This document shows, piece by piece, positions 26,160-35,947 of a stretch of DNA of 64,000 nucleotides; position 1 is the first letter of the stretch, and every line of letters starts with the position of its first letter. Both the position numbers and the translations under genes were made by a program. The stretch spans positions 1,178,001-1,242,000 of the forward strand of contig NZ_CP072110.1 of the NCBI RefSeq assembly GCF_017638545.1. Reading direction: 5' to 3'. This stretch comes from Psychrosphaera ytuae. GTDB taxonomy: Bacteria; Pseudomonadota; Gammaproteobacteria; Enterobacterales; Alteromonadaceae. The notes beneath the pieces are model-generated. The model was given only the letters and a program-made list of their open reading frames with translations, made no database searches and was not told the DNA's origin.

Positions 26160-26519
26160 ATGTCCACTGAGCAACTTTCAAACATAGAAGGTTTAGATGT
26201 ACAGATAGGATTAACCAATTGCATGGATGACGAAAACCTCTTTGTAGAGGTGTTAAAGATGTTTGCGATGCAAGTCGACCAAGATAAGGCGACTCTTGAG
26301 CAGCAGTTCAATAATGATCAATGGCAAGAGTTCGGAAAAACATGCCATAGCATCAAAGGTGCATCCGCGAGTATTGGCGCGGTTAACATCCAAGAGTCTG
26401 CAGCGTTACTTGAGCGCGCCGGTAAAGAGGACAACGCAACGGTAATTACCGAAGTATTTCCTGTCTTTATGCAACAACTACAAAGCATGAAAGAGCAATT
26501 AGATAGCCTCCTATCTTGA
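26160..26519 (+). CDS. stand-alone Hpt (histidine phosphotransfer) protein
   Basis: 119-residue four-helix phosphotransfer protein. The phospho-accepting site is His63 in KTCHSIKGASASIG, with the supporting Lys66 and Gly67. The ATG at 26160 follows AGAAAGAG; a longer GTG-start version adds nine unsupported residues. Such proteins relay phosphate between a hybrid sensor kinase and a response regulator. Two hybrid kinases lie in this window, but neither is adjacent, so partnership is speculation. Confidence 0.9.
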   Translation: MSTEQLSNIEGLDVQIGLTNCMDDENLFVEVLKMFAMQVDQDKATLEQQFNNDQWQEFGKTCHSIKGASASIGAVNIQESAALLERAGKEDNATVITEVFPVFMQQLQSMKEQLDSLLS

Positions 26520-26531
26520 CCAAACTCATTT

Positions 26532-27455
26532 CTACGGTAATCTTATAAGGCCTGGTGCTTTGATAGACAATGTTTCTTCTGACAACAAGTTGTTTTTTAA
26601 TTTAATAACTTGGCGGTTGTCTAAGTTCAACTGGGCCTTAATTTCGTAAATATTGATATAATTTTTAAACAGCTGTTCGAAGCTGCCATCATCCATCGCT
26701 CTATCCAGTCCGAGCTCTATTCTTTTGGCTAACTCAGGCTTATTCTTCGCCACGAAAAAGAAAATATATGACGGATAATATAGGATAAAATTGGGTTCAA
26801 TAGCTAATTCAGGGCTATCAAAATAGGCGTACTCTGCTATGGTTTCATTAATAGCTCTTGGGTAGTAATCAATTCTTCCTTTGTATAGTAAATCAACCAG
26901 AGAGTCATAAACACTTGTCCCTAGCACCTCGAATCCGTTGTCACTTAGTATCACAAAATCAGGCCAATCGTGACCTTGCCCCGCAATAAGTTGTTTAAGC
27001 TTTAACTCTGAATGAATTTGACTAAAATCGTCAAGCTTCTCAGCACGAATCAAAGCAACCCTGTAACCCATAATACCTTTGAGTAAAGGCACTCTCACCG
27101 GGATTGCGTCTTTTTCCCGTTGCTTTGTAGTCACGGTCCAGTACACATCTATGATGCCGTCGCTTTGCAATTGCTGAAGAGCCCTTTGTTGAACTAAATG
27201 CTGATTAACTTTTTGAAGAGAGAGGGGACCAAACTCTGCAGCGGTCTTCTGTAATGAGAGTTTAAGCACTTGAGAAAAGTATTGGTGAGACCCCAAATCA
27301 TATTTACTGTCAGGGACTATTCGGACTGTATGCTGCAAAGATGACGATGTTTTAAGGTTCTCAGCTTGTAAGCCCCCACAACAGGCAATCAAACCAAAGA
27401 TAACGCTCGCAATTCTACCGAATCCACTACCAAAACCGTTTAATTTGAATTTCAA
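26532..27455 (-). CDS. periplasmic solute-binding-like protein (SBP_bac_3 type)
   Basis: 307 residues with a signal peptide (FGLIACCGGLQA before cleavage). The mature part reads as a type II periplasmic binding fold: VRIVPDSKYD near the start, a membrane-facing middle, and LGLDRAMDDGSFEQLFKNY near the end, as in extracellular amino-acid-binding proteins of family 3. The start is TTG with AAGGA 8 nt upstream; the nearby ATG is out of frame. No ABC permease is adjacent, so it may be a sensory or orphan binding protein, as is common in Alteromonadales. It ends 12 bp from the convergent Hpt gene. Confidence 0.8.
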   Translation of the reverse strand: MKFKLNGFGSGFGRIASVIFGLIACCGGLQAENLKTSSSLQHTVRIVPDSKYDLGSHQYFSQVLKLSLQKTAAEFGPLSLQKVNQHLVQQRALQQLQSDGIIDVYWTVTTKQREKDAIPVRVPLLKGIMGYRVALIRAEKLDDFSQIHSELKLKQLIAGQGHDWPDFVILSDNGFEVLGTSVYDSLVDLLYKGRIDYYPRAINETIAEYAYFDSPELAIEPNFILYYPSYIFFFVAKNKPELAKRIELGLDRAMDDGSFEQLFKNYINIYEIKAQLNLDNRQVIKLKNNLLSEETLSIKAPGLIRLP

Positions 27456-27544
27456 TTTTCATTCCTTTTGTTTTGAAAAGAAATATCTATGGAGTTGCGA
27501 CAGATGCATTGCAGCTATCGCAGACTCTAATAAACTTTTTCCAC

Positions 27545-28435
27545 TTATTGGCCAGGTAACTTGTCCTGAGTTTTGGTCTCAAAGTCAGAACGATCGTGAC
27601 GCTCATGAAGCTGCTCTTCTGGTTCTCCCCAAGTGCGATTCACCATTCGGCCACGTTGCACGGCTGGACGCTCGTTAATTTGCTCAGCCCAACGTACGAC
27701 ATTTTTGTATGATTTAACATCTAAAAACTCAGCTGCATCATACAAACGCCCCAACACCAAATTACCGTACCATGGCCAAATCGCAATATCTGCAATGGTA
27801 TATTCATCACCGCACATAAATTGATTATCAGCTAAATGCTTGTCCAGTACGTCTAATTGACGCTTTGTTTCCATGGTGAAGCGGTCTATTGGGTACTCAA
27901 ATTTTTCGGGGGCATAAGCATAAAAGTGGCCAAATCCACCCCCAAGGTAAGGACCACTACCAACTTGCCAGAACAACCACGATAAACACTGGGCACGGCC
28001 TTCTGTGGACTTGGGAATAAACTCATCAAAACGCTCGGCCAAGTGAAGCAAAATTGCACCTGACTCGAAAATATTGACGCCCTCTCCGCCCAAAGGCGCT
28101 TCTGAGTTGTCGATAAGTGCAGGTATTTTGGAATTGGGATTTATCTCAACAAATCCACTTCCAAACTGCTCTGCATCGCCTATTTTGATCAAGAATGCAT
28201 CGTACTCTGCACCCTCATGGCCTTTTTCTAAAAGCTCTTCAAACATGATAGTGGCTTTCACACCGTTTGGCGTCGCCAATGAATATAGTTGAAAAGGATG
28301 TTTTCCTTTGGGTAAAGCTTTTTCGAATCGTGCACCTGAGTCAGGTCGGTTAATACTGGCCCACTCGCCGCCATTTTCCTGTTCCCACTTCCATACTTTT
28401 GGTGGTGAATAACTCGACGTTGTCTGTTTTGACAT
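27545..28435 (-). CDS. yghU: glutathione-dependent disulfide-bond oxidoreductase (YghU-like GST)
   Basis: 296-residue glutathione transferase superfamily enzyme (E. coli YghU has 288 residues). The N-terminal extension KVWKWEQENGGEWASINRP is specific to the YghU/YfcG (Nu class) group. The thioredoxin-like domain contains INPNSKIPAL and the glutathione-binding IFESGAILLHLAE. The helical domain ends with GDEYTIADIAIWPW. Members reduce disulfides such as 2-hydroxyethyl disulfide with glutathione. Not clearly linked to its neighbours. Confidence 0.92.
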   Translation of the reverse strand: MSKQTTSSYSPPKVWKWEQENGGEWASINRPDSGARFEKALPKGKHPFQLYSLATPNGVKATIMFEELLEKGHEGAEYDAFLIKIGDAEQFGSGFVEINPNSKIPALIDNSEAPLGGEGVNIFESGAILLHLAERFDEFIPKSTEGRAQCLSWLFWQVGSGPYLGGGFGHFYAYAPEKFEYPIDRFTMETKRQLDVLDKHLADNQFMCGDEYTIADIAIWPWYGNLVLGRLYDAAEFLDVKSYKNVVRWAEQINERPAVQRGRMVNRTWGEPEEQLHERHDRSDFETKTQDKLPGQ

Positions 28436-28537
28436 ACCTACTCCTTTTTATTATCTATGTAAACGCACGCTGTGATTAGAAAATACCCTAGCGTCTGGGT
28501 ACGGCTAATATAGTTTTTTTGATCATAGAGTTATAAG

Positions 28538-30280
28538 TCAAAGCGTGACTAGCTCATACCGATTTATTATAGACCTGAGTGTCTCTTCTGCTTCATATGG
28601 CTTTGACGTTTCAAATAGAAGCGTACCAAACATGCCCGAGTGCCCTCCCGTAAGACGACTGTTTATAAACAACTCAGCCAACCTTGTATCACCAGAGAAC
28701 CTCAATAACACAGATGCCTGCCAAGCCAATGCCATGGACTCGACTAAACGTCGAGCAAAAATATGATTATCGAGTGTCTTTGTTAATAATTCAGGGATCT
28801 GTTTAAAATAGTTATCAAAAGAATTGTTTAAACCCAATGCCTGCCCTACTTCATCGAGGAAAGACGAAAGCCCATTCGTGTCTTTTTGTAATATTCGTAG
28901 TACATCCAAACATTGCACATTACCTGAGCCTTCCCAAATCGCATTGACCGGAGACTCGGTATACAGGCGAGCAAAAACACTATCACCTATCAATCCCACT
29001 CCACCTACACATTCCATTGCTTCAGCGGTATGAGCTGCGGCGCGCTTACAAACCCAATATTTACCCACTGCAGAGGCAACTCGAACAAACGCTTCGTTAC
29101 CGCTTTGCAAACAACTAGCGGTATGAAATGCGATAGCCATTGCAGCTTCAGACTCTAGCGCTAAATCTGCTAACACATTTTGCATTAACGGTTGCTGAAT
29201 CAGAGTTTTACCAAATGCTTGGCGATGTTTTGAATGAAACACGGCTTGTTGTGTGGCTTGGTGCATTAAGGTAGCTGAACCGACAATGCAATCAAACCGA
29301 GTAAGACCAACCATTTGGATAATCGTTTTAACGCCTTTTCCTTGTTCCCCTAAGCGCCAAGCAAACGCTCCGCGATATTCAATCTCAGAAGATGCATTGG
29401 AGATATTACCCTTTTTGTCCTTTAAACGCTGAATTTCCATCGGGTTTTTAGTGCCATCAGGTCGCCAACGCGGTACGACAAAACAGCTCAATTGAGAGTG
29501 ACCGTCTTCATAAGCTAGTGTTAAAAAAGCATCACACATAGGCGCAGAACAAAACCATTTATGGCCTATCAGTTCAAATTCATCGACATCAGCCAATGCA
29601 ACTTGTTCTTTGCTGTCTGAGTATGGAATTTCGCCTTTTTTCAAAGGAAAAGCGACTGTGCTATTCGCCCTTACGTCGCTTCCGCCTTGTTTCTCTGTCA
29701 TCGCCATACCAATAGTGACAGAACTTTTTTCAAAATAAGGCTTATTGTCGGGTTCATATCGATTGGCAAGGACCTTTGGCAACCAAACCTTAGCTAGACT
29801 TTCTGAGCATTGAAACGCAGGAACAGCTGCAAAAGTCATAGTCAAAGGACAGCCTGAACCAGGGTCGGCTTGAGTGTGAAGGCTCGTCAATGCGGCTCTT
29901 ATGACGTGAGAACCTAGCTGTTCATCTGTGTTTTGGTAACTTGTATGATCTTTAAACGGCAAACTGTGATGACCGGCTTTCATTGCGGCCGACATTAGTT
30001 GATGATAACTGGGGTGATAGCTAACCTCATCAATACGGCGACCAAACCTATCATGTGAAACAAATTCTGGCTTGTATTTATTGGCATCAAACCCAGCATG
30101 TAATAATTCTTGCCCGACTAATTGCCCATAGTCATTTAACAAAGCAATGTCGTCGCGGCCATAAAAGGCTGAGACATAGTGCCGAAGTATTTTGTCTTGT
30201 TGATATGCGTTATGGCCGATTAAAGCAGTCGGTTGATTATGTACCTGATGAGTTTGACCTTTGTTTGGTTTGAACGTCAT
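28538..30280 (-). CDS. acyl-CoA dehydrogenase family protein, AidB-like
   Basis: 580-residue flavoprotein of the acyl-CoA dehydrogenase family. The FAD/substrate segment MTEKQGGSDVRANST (about 192-206) is nearly the AidB motif. AMECVGGVGLIGDS and YTESPVNAIWEGSGNVQCLDVLR near the C-terminus also match the AidB/isovaleryl-CoA dehydrogenase subgroup. E. coli AidB (541 residues) is part of the adaptive alkylation response and binds DNA through its C-terminal domain; whether this one does is not shown. No Ada box was seen upstream. Confidence 0.85.
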   Translation of the reverse strand: MTFKPNKGQTHQVHNQPTALIGHNAYQQDKILRHYVSAFYGRDDIALLNDYGQLVGQELLHAGFDANKYKPEFVSHDRFGRRIDEVSYHPSYHQLMSAAMKAGHHSLPFKDHTSYQNTDEQLGSHVIRAALTSLHTQADPGSGCPLTMTFAAVPAFQCSESLAKVWLPKVLANRYEPDNKPYFEKSSVTIGMAMTEKQGGSDVRANSTVAFPLKKGEIPYSDSKEQVALADVDEFELIGHKWFCSAPMCDAFLTLAYEDGHSQLSCFVVPRWRPDGTKNPMEIQRLKDKKGNISNASSEIEYRGAFAWRLGEQGKGVKTIIQMVGLTRFDCIVGSATLMHQATQQAVFHSKHRQAFGKTLIQQPLMQNVLADLALESEAAMAIAFHTASCLQSGNEAFVRVASAVGKYWVCKRAAAHTAEAMECVGGVGLIGDSVFARLYTESPVNAIWEGSGNVQCLDVLRILQKDTNGLSSFLDEVGQALGLNNSFDNYFKQIPELLTKTLDNHIFARRLVESMALAWQASVLLRFSGDTRLAELFINSRLTGGHSGMFGTLLFETSKPYEAEETLRSIINRYELVTL

Positions 30281-30371
30281 TCACTTGTCCATGTATTATT
30301 TTAATTATCAAAAATAAATATGACACAGTTCTAACGTGTTACCAACCTAGGCCAAGCCATTTACAACAGGC

Positions 30372-30400
30372 ATAAAAAAACCAGGCCTAAAGCCTGGTTT
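30372..30400 (-). terminator. intrinsic terminator after tRNA-Leu
   Basis: Stem AAACCAGGC / GCCTGGTTT (30378-30386 and 30392-30400), followed on the minus strand by a run of seven T. It closes the transcript that ends with secG and tRNA-Leu. Confidence 0.9.
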
Positions 30401-30408
30401 TGTCTAAT

Positions 30409-30495
30409 TGGTGCGGATGGAGGGACTTGAACCCTCACGTGCTTTCGCACACAGCGACCTCAACGCTGCCTGTCTACCAATTCCAGCACATCCGC
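30409..30495 (-). tRNA. tRNA-Leu (anticodon GAG)
   Basis: 87-nt tRNA with a long variable arm and encoded CCA. Acceptor stem GCGGATG (30489-30495) pairs with CATCCGC (30413-30419). The anticodon loop TTGAGGT is closed by CAGCG/CGCTG and gives anticodon GAG. It sits 10 nt after secG, the conserved secG-leuU arrangement of gammaproteobacteria. Confidence 0.97.
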
Positions 30496-30505
30496 TAAAA
30501 GTTGT

Positions 30506-30859
30506 TTAGCCTACTGGAATCTCGTCTTTATTTTCCGCTGGCGTTGGCTCAACTGGAAGTTCTTCTGATGCAGCTGGAATTGTTTCAGCTGGAACTTCTA
30601 GGTTTTCCCAAGTGTCTTCTTGCTTAACAGAGTTTGCTGTTTGAGCACCGATGAAAATACTTAATACAAAGAACAAAGTTGCTAAAATCGCAGTTGTTTT
30701 TGTTAAAAAGTTACCTGAACCACTTGAACCGAACAATGTAGCTGAAGCGCCAGCGCCAAAAGATGCGCCCATGTCGGCACCTTTACCTTGTTGAATCAAG
30801 ATCATGCCAACTAGGGCAATTGACACTATCAAATAAACTACAATTAGAATCTCGTACAT
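30506..30859 (-). CDS. secG: preprotein translocase subunit SecG
   Basis: 117-residue inner-membrane subunit of the SecYEG channel. Two membrane segments (about 2-22 and 52-72) flank the conserved cytoplasmic loop LIQQGKGADMGASFGAG...SGSGNFLTK. The C-terminal tail is acidic and proline-rich (EDTWENLEVPAETIP...). Next to tpiA (9 nt) and tRNA-Leu. Confidence 0.96.
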   Translation of the reverse strand: MYEILIVVYLIVSIALVGMILIQQGKGADMGASFGAGASATLFGSSGSGNFLTKTTAILATLFFVLSIFIGAQTANSVKQEDTWENLEVPAETIPAASEELPVEPTPAENKDEIPVG

Positions 30860-30868
30860 GCTTTTACC

Positions 30869-31606
30869 TTAAGCTACTGCGTTTTTGCAAATATTTGTGA
30901 ACGCCTCCACATCAAGGCTGGCACCACCAATTAGGCCACCATCGATGTTTTCCTTGGAGAACAATTCTTCACTGTTGTCAGGCTTAACACTACCGCCGTA
31001 TAGGATGCGTGTTAAATCTGCTAATTCTTGGCTGTAACCGGCTAAAATCTTGCGAATCGCTAGGTGAACTTCTTCTGCCTGCTCGCTTGTTGCCGTTTTG
31101 CCTGTGCCTATTGCCCATACAGGCTCATAAGCAATTACAATACTGTCTGAGTAATTAGGCAATACATCTAGTACTGACTTAACTTGCTCGGTAATAACTG
31201 CAATAGTTTCACCGGCTTCGCGCTGCTCGTCTGTTTCACCTACACATAAGATAGGGATTAAGCCTGCAGCTAATGTTGCTAATACTTTTTTAGCAACGGT
31301 ATCATTGGATTCACCGAACATAGCTCGGCGCTCAGAGTGTCCAACAATAACATATTGACAGCCTACGTCACGCAACATTCTTCCAGAAATTTCCCCCGTG
31401 AATGCGCCTGACTCTTGAATTGCTACAGATTGGGCGCCTTTTTTGACGCCATCGGTATTTTCATTCAAGTAAACGTAAGGTGGACATAAAACGGTTTCTA
31501 CTTTTTCAGCATCTAATTCTTTGATGCTTTGAACCATTTCAGTCAAAAGTTGGCGATCGCCATTTAGTTTCCAATTCGCTACAACAAGTGGTAATCGAAT
31601 GGCCAT
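30869..31606 (-). CDS. tpiA: triose-phosphate isomerase
   Basis: Interconverts dihydroxyacetone phosphate and glyceraldehyde 3-phosphate in glycolysis. 245 residues from the ATG at 31604-31606, which follows GGAGAGG; a frame extending five codons upstream has no better support. Catalytic residues: Asn11 and Lys13 in VVANWKLNG, His90 in IVGHSERR, Glu161 in AYEPVWAIGTG. Inserted between glmM and secG as in Pseudomonas and Shewanella, unlike E. coli. Confidence 0.97.
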   Translation of the reverse strand: MAIRLPLVVANWKLNGDRQLLTEMVQSIKELDAEKVETVLCPPYVYLNENTDGVKKGAQSVAIQESGAFTGEISGRMLRDVGCQYVIVGHSERRAMFGESNDTVAKKVLATLAAGLIPILCVGETDEQREAGETIAVITEQVKSVLDVLPNYSDSIVIAYEPVWAIGTGKTATSEQAEEVHLAIRKILAGYSQELADLTRILYGGSVKPDNSEELFSKENIDGGLIGGASLDVEAFTNICKNAVA

Positions 31607-31674
31607 GAGCCTCTCCTTCATTTAAGCGGCGAGATAGTAACTAACCTCGCCACAATATACAAGTGATGGTTCGC

Positions 31675-33009
31675 TTATTCTGCGTATGCCTTCACTTTTT
31701 CGGCTATTTTTTGTGCAACCTGTTTAATTAACTTGGCATCCTTACCTTCGGTCATAACTCGAATCAAAGGTTCGGTACCAGATTTACGGATCAACACTCG
31801 GCCTTCATCACCTAGCTCGACTTCACCTGCTTGAATCGCTAATTTTACTTCATCAACTTCAAGTGGGAATTTGTGTTTTGGTACACGAACATTGATTAGC
31901 TCTTGTGGAAGCTTTTGCATACCAGACTTAAGCTCTGACAAGCTCATTCCCGTATCAACGATCGCAGCAAGAACTTGTACCGCAGAGACAATACCATCAC
32001 CGGTTGGGATATGATCTAAGTTAATTACGTGACCAGATGACTCACCACCAATTGACCAGTTGTTTTCTTTTAGTAGCTGCATCACATAGCGGTCACCAAC
32101 TTTGGCGCGTTTGAACGGGATGCTTAAGTTTTTCAGAGCTATTTCAAGGCCAAGGTTTGACATTAATGTACCAACCACACCGCCTTTCAACTCACCTTTC
32201 TTAAGGGCATGACGTGCAATGATAAATACAAGCTCATCACCGTCTACTTCCATGCCTTTTTCATCAACCATGATTAGACGGTCACCGTCACCATCTAAAG
32301 CAACACCTACATCCGCATCATGTTGAATGACGGCTTTGCGAAGCGCATCAGTGTGAGTTGCACCACAGTGGTCATTGATGTTCAAGCCGTTTGGCTCGGC
32401 AAAAATTGAGATAACGTCTGCGCCAAGTTCACGTAATACGTTTGGTGCTATGTGGTACGTCGCACCATTGGCGCTGTCGACAACGATTTTCATGCCCTTT
32501 AAAGAGTCCTGCATAAAGCGGCTCTTACAAAATTCGATATAACGCCCTGCAGCGTCATTAATACGGAACGCTTTACCGAGTTTTTCTGACTCTACACAGA
32601 CCATTTCTTGGTCTAACATAGCTTCAATCTCGTGCTCTAACTCATCTGGGAGTTTTGTGCCCTCTGCTGAGAAAAACTTAATACCGTTGTCGTAATAAGG
32701 GTTGTGCGATGCGCTGATCACAATACCGGCGTCAGCTCTGAACGTTTGGGTCAAATATGAAATTGCCGGTGTTGGCATTGGGCCTAATAGACCCACATCC
32801 ACACCTGCTGCAATGAGACCTGACTCTAAAGCAGTCTCTAACATGTAACCTGAAATACGGGTATCTTTGCCGATTAATACTTTTTTGTTGCCATTACTTG
32901 CAAACACTTTACCAGCCGCCCAACCTAATTTAAGGGCAAACTCTGGGGTGATAGGTGATTGGCCAACTAAACCACGGATGCCATCCGTTCCAAAATACTT
33001 CTTACTCAT
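31675..33009 (-). CDS. glmM: phosphoglucosamine mutase
   Basis: Converts glucosamine 6-phosphate to glucosamine 1-phosphate for peptidoglycan and LPS precursors. 444 residues. The catalytic phosphoserine is Ser101 in ISASHNPYYDNGIK. The magnesium loop is DGDGDR (about 240-245) and the C-terminal phosphate-binding loop is RKSGTEPLIRVM. The ATG overlaps the end of folP by 8 nt, so translation is probably coupled. Confidence 0.97.
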   Translation of the reverse strand: MSKKYFGTDGIRGLVGQSPITPEFALKLGWAAGKVFASNGNKKVLIGKDTRISGYMLETALESGLIAAGVDVGLLGPMPTPAISYLTQTFRADAGIVISASHNPYYDNGIKFFSAEGTKLPDELEHEIEAMLDQEMVCVESEKLGKAFRINDAAGRYIEFCKSRFMQDSLKGMKIVVDSANGATYHIAPNVLRELGADVISIFAEPNGLNINDHCGATHTDALRKAVIQHDADVGVALDGDGDRLIMVDEKGMEVDGDELVFIIARHALKKGELKGGVVGTLMSNLGLEIALKNLSIPFKRAKVGDRYVMQLLKENNWSIGGESSGHVINLDHIPTGDGIVSAVQVLAAIVDTGMSLSELKSGMQKLPQELINVRVPKHKFPLEVDEVKLAIQAGEVELGDEGRVLIRKSGTEPLIRVMTEGKDAKLIKQVAQKIAEKVKAYAE

Positions 33010-33820
33010 TTCCTACTCCATTAACCATGGCGTTATATATTTGTACTGCTTGGTGCGTTTCTTCCACATCGTGAACGCGAAGAATGTTAGCCCCCTTAGT
33101 AAGTGCTAACGTAGCGGCAACGACACTGCTCACCATTCTATCACTTGTTTCTAAATTTAATAAGTTACCTAACATAGATTTTCTAGATAGACCGGCCAAT
33201 ATTGGCAGTTTGTATTTCGAAAATCGATCTAAGTTTTGTAAAAGGTTGTAATTGTCGTTTAATGATTTACCAAAACCATATCCAGGGTCTAACCATAACC
33301 TCTCTCGGCGAATGCCTGCTTGTTCACATATGTTGATCCGCTGGTCAAAAAAGTCCATTACCTCTTCAACAACATCTTCGTAGTGAGGCTTTATTTGCAT
33401 AGTTGCAGGTGTCCCTTTCATGTGCATCAAGCACACCGGAACATCTGTTTGCGCAGCAACTTCTAACGAACCTGGGTTACCAAGCGCGCACACATCATTA
33501 ATAATGTCGATACCCGCTTCTAAACCCTCAGACATAACTTCAGCCTTACTGGTATCTAGCGAGATGACACAATCAAACTCTGACTTTAGCTTTTTAATAA
33601 CGGGAATAACGCGCTCGCACTCCGTCTTGGCATCTACTGGTTGTGAGCCAGGCCTTGTCGACTCACCGCCAACATCCAATATTCGTGCGCCATTTTTGAC
33701 CATATACTCAGCTTGGCGTAAAGCGTTATCTAACGAATTAAATTTGCCACCATCCGAAAACGAATCAGGTGTTACATTTAAAATTCCCATTATGACAGGA
33801 GAAGATAAATCGATAGTCAT
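33002..33820 (-). CDS. folP: dihydropteroate synthase
   Basis: Joins p-aminobenzoate to dihydropterin pyrophosphate in folate synthesis; the sulfonamide target. 272 residues. Signatures: IMGILNVTPDSFSDGG (about 10-25) and GGESTRPGSQPV (about 51-62), with LAGLSRKSMLG towards the C-terminus. It follows ftsH after a terminator, overlaps glmM by 8 nt, and belongs to the conserved ftsH-folP-glmM run. Confidence 0.97.
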   Translation of the reverse strand: MTIDLSSPVIMGILNVTPDSFSDGGKFNSLDNALRQAEYMVKNGARILDVGGESTRPGSQPVDAKTECERVIPVIKKLKSEFDCVISLDTSKAEVMSEGLEAGIDIINDVCALGNPGSLEVAAQTDVPVCLMHMKGTPATMQIKPHYEDVVEEVMDFFDQRINICEQAGIRRERLWLDPGYGFGKSLNDNYNLLQNLDRFSKYKLPILAGLSRKSMLGNLLNLETSDRMVSSVVAATLALTKGANILRVHDVEETHQAVQIYNAMVNGVGNE

Positions 33821-33894
33821 TAATGTAATTCCCTGGTTTTAATTGCGCTGATTATAACGCGTCTGAATTATCAAGACAGTACCTAATTTTACGA

Positions 33895-33921
33895 ATAAAA
33901 AAGGCTCCACAAGGAGCCTTT
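33895..33921 (-). terminator. intrinsic terminator of rlmE-ftsH
   Basis: Stem AAAGGCTCC / GGAGCCTTT (33900-33908 and 33913-33921), loop ACAA, then a T-run on the minus strand. It stands 22 nt after the ftsH stop and partly insulates folP-glmM. Confidence 0.9.
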
Positions 33922-33943
33922 AACATTTGATTAGCTGATCAAC

Positions 33944-35908
33944 CTACTTGTTGTCTGGTTGTACATCTTCATCAATATTATTTGAATCCGATTCAGACAT
34001 GCTGTCAGTGCTTGATGTTTCAACTGGGGTAGACTCTGAATCAGCTTTATTGTCCGAGCTACCTTTGTTGTTGCCTTTGTCATCCCACCCCGCTGGCTCA
34101 CGGACTGGGCGACGTTCCATCAAATCATCAATTTGTTTTGCATCGATAGTTTCATACTTCATCAATGCATCCTTCATCGCATGCAGAATGTCCATGTTTT
34201 CTTCTAGGATCTTCTTAGCACGGTCATAGTTGCGATCGATAACAGCACGAACTTCTTGGTCGATTAGACGAGCCGTTTCATCAGAGAAGCTCTTATGCTT
34301 TGATGCACTGCGGCCCAAGAATACTTCGCCTTCTTCCTCTGCATATAACAATGGACCTAACTTTTCAGACAGACCCCATTGAGTCACCATCTTACTAGCA
34401 ATATCAGTCGCTCGTTCGATATCATTTGATGCACCAGTCGAAACTTTTTCGTCACCATAAATGATTTGCTCTGCTAAGCGGCCACCGTACAAGCTAGAAA
34501 TATTGCTCTCTAAGTGTTGTTTAGAGTGACTAAAGCGATCTTTCTCTGGCAAATACATGGTTACACCAAGTGCTCTACCGCGAGGAATGATACTCACTTT
34601 ATAAACTGGATCATGTTCTGGTACCAAGCGACCAACAATAGCGTGACCAGCTTCGTGGTATGCCGTCATTTCTTTTTCGGCATCGTCCATCACCATAGTC
34701 TTACGCTCGGCACCCATCATAATCTTGTCTTTAGCACGCTCAAAATCAATCATATCAACTAAGCGTTTGTTGCCACGAGCTGCAAATAGCGCCGCTTCGT
34801 TCACTAAGTTTGCTAAGTCTGCTCCCGAGAAACCCGGTGTACCGCGAGCAATTACAGCTGCATCAACATCATTAGAAATTGGTACCTTGCGCATGTGAAC
34901 ATTTAGGATCTGTTCACGGCCGCGAACGTCTGGAAGACCAACCACTACTTGACGGTCAAAACGACCAGGGCGTAACAATGCAGGGTCTAATACGTCAGGG
35001 CGGTTAGTCGCAGCAATAACGATAATACCTTCATTACCTTCAAAACCATCCATTTCTACAAGCATTTGGTTAAGCGTTTGTTCACGTTCATCGTGACCAC
35101 CACCTAAACCAGCGCCACGTTGACGACCTACAGCATCGATTTCGTCGATGAATATAATACAAGGCGCAGACTTTTTAGCTTGATCAAACATATCACGAAC
35201 ACGTGACGCACCAACACCAACAAACATCTCAACAAAATCAGAACCAGAAATTGCAAAAAATGGTACTTTTGCTTCACCCGCTACCGCTTTTGCTAATAAC
35301 GTTTTACCTGTACCAGGCTGACCAACCATTAGAACGCCTTTCGGTATCTTACCGCCAAGTTTTTGGAACTTAGATGGGTCTTTAAGGTAATCCACTAGCT
35401 CTTGAACTTCTTCTTTTGCTTCGTCACAGCCAGCAACGTCTTTGAAAGTGGTTTTGATTTGATCTTCACTCATTAAGCGGGCTTTGCTCTTGCCAAAGGA
35501 CATTGCGCCTTTGCCACCGCCGCCTTGCATCTGGCGCATAAAGAAGATCCAAACACCGATGAGTAGCAACATCGGGAACCACGAAATCAAGATAGACGCC
35601 AATAACGAAGGTTCCTCTGGCGGAACACCTACGATGCGAACATCATTTTCAATCAAATCATTTAAAAGATCTTTGTCATATGCAGTTGGGATGAAAGTTT
35701 CAAATTTTTCACCACTGCGTTTAATGCCTTTAATTTGGCGGTCGTTAATTTTAACTTCACGAACCTGGCCTTGACGCACTTCGTTTATAAACTGCGTGTA
35801 GTTTTCGCTACCGTTACCAGCTTCATCTGGGGTGATCGTGTTGAACACAGACATTAGCGCAACCGCAACCATCAGCCAGATTATTAAGTTTTTAACCATA
35901 TCACTCAA
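33944..35908 (-). CDS. ftsH: ATP-dependent zinc metalloprotease FtsH
   Basis: Membrane-anchored AAA+ protease that degrades membrane proteins and short-lived regulators such as sigma-32 and LpxC in E. coli. 654 residues. TM1 is at 8-22 and TM2 at 102-123. Walker A is GQPGTGKT (196-203; Gln where E. coli has Pro), Walker B IIFIDEID, and zinc motif HEAGH at 418-422. The C-terminal tail is acidic, Asn/Ser-rich. The start is TTG (MSDMVKN) with AGAGG 8 nt upstream; an ATG three codons later is the alternative. It follows rlmE by 39 bp and likely uses the sigma-32-like promoter before it. Confidence 0.97.
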   Translation of the reverse strand: MSDMVKNLIIWLMVAVALMSVFNTITPDEAGNGSENYTQFINEVRQGQVREVKINDRQIKGIKRSGEKFETFIPTAYDKDLLNDLIENDVRIVGVPPEEPSLLASILISWFPMLLLIGVWIFFMRQMQGGGGKGAMSFGKSKARLMSEDQIKTTFKDVAGCDEAKEEVQELVDYLKDPSKFQKLGGKIPKGVLMVGQPGTGKTLLAKAVAGEAKVPFFAISGSDFVEMFVGVGASRVRDMFDQAKKSAPCIIFIDEIDAVGRQRGAGLGGGHDEREQTLNQMLVEMDGFEGNEGIIVIAATNRPDVLDPALLRPGRFDRQVVVGLPDVRGREQILNVHMRKVPISNDVDAAVIARGTPGFSGADLANLVNEAALFAARGNKRLVDMIDFERAKDKIMMGAERKTMVMDDAEKEMTAYHEAGHAIVGRLVPEHDPVYKVSIIPRGRALGVTMYLPEKDRFSHSKQHLESNISSLYGGRLAEQIIYGDEKVSTGASNDIERATDIASKMVTQWGLSEKLGPLLYAEEEGEVFLGRSASKHKSFSDETARLIDQEVRAVIDRNYDRAKKILEENMDILHAMKDALMKYETIDAKQIDDLMERRPVREPAGWDDKGNNKGSSDNKADSESTPVETSSTDSMSESDSNNIDEDVQPDNK

Positions 35909-35947
35909 AGGAATAACCTCTTCCTGTTATTAATTAATTTAAGGTTA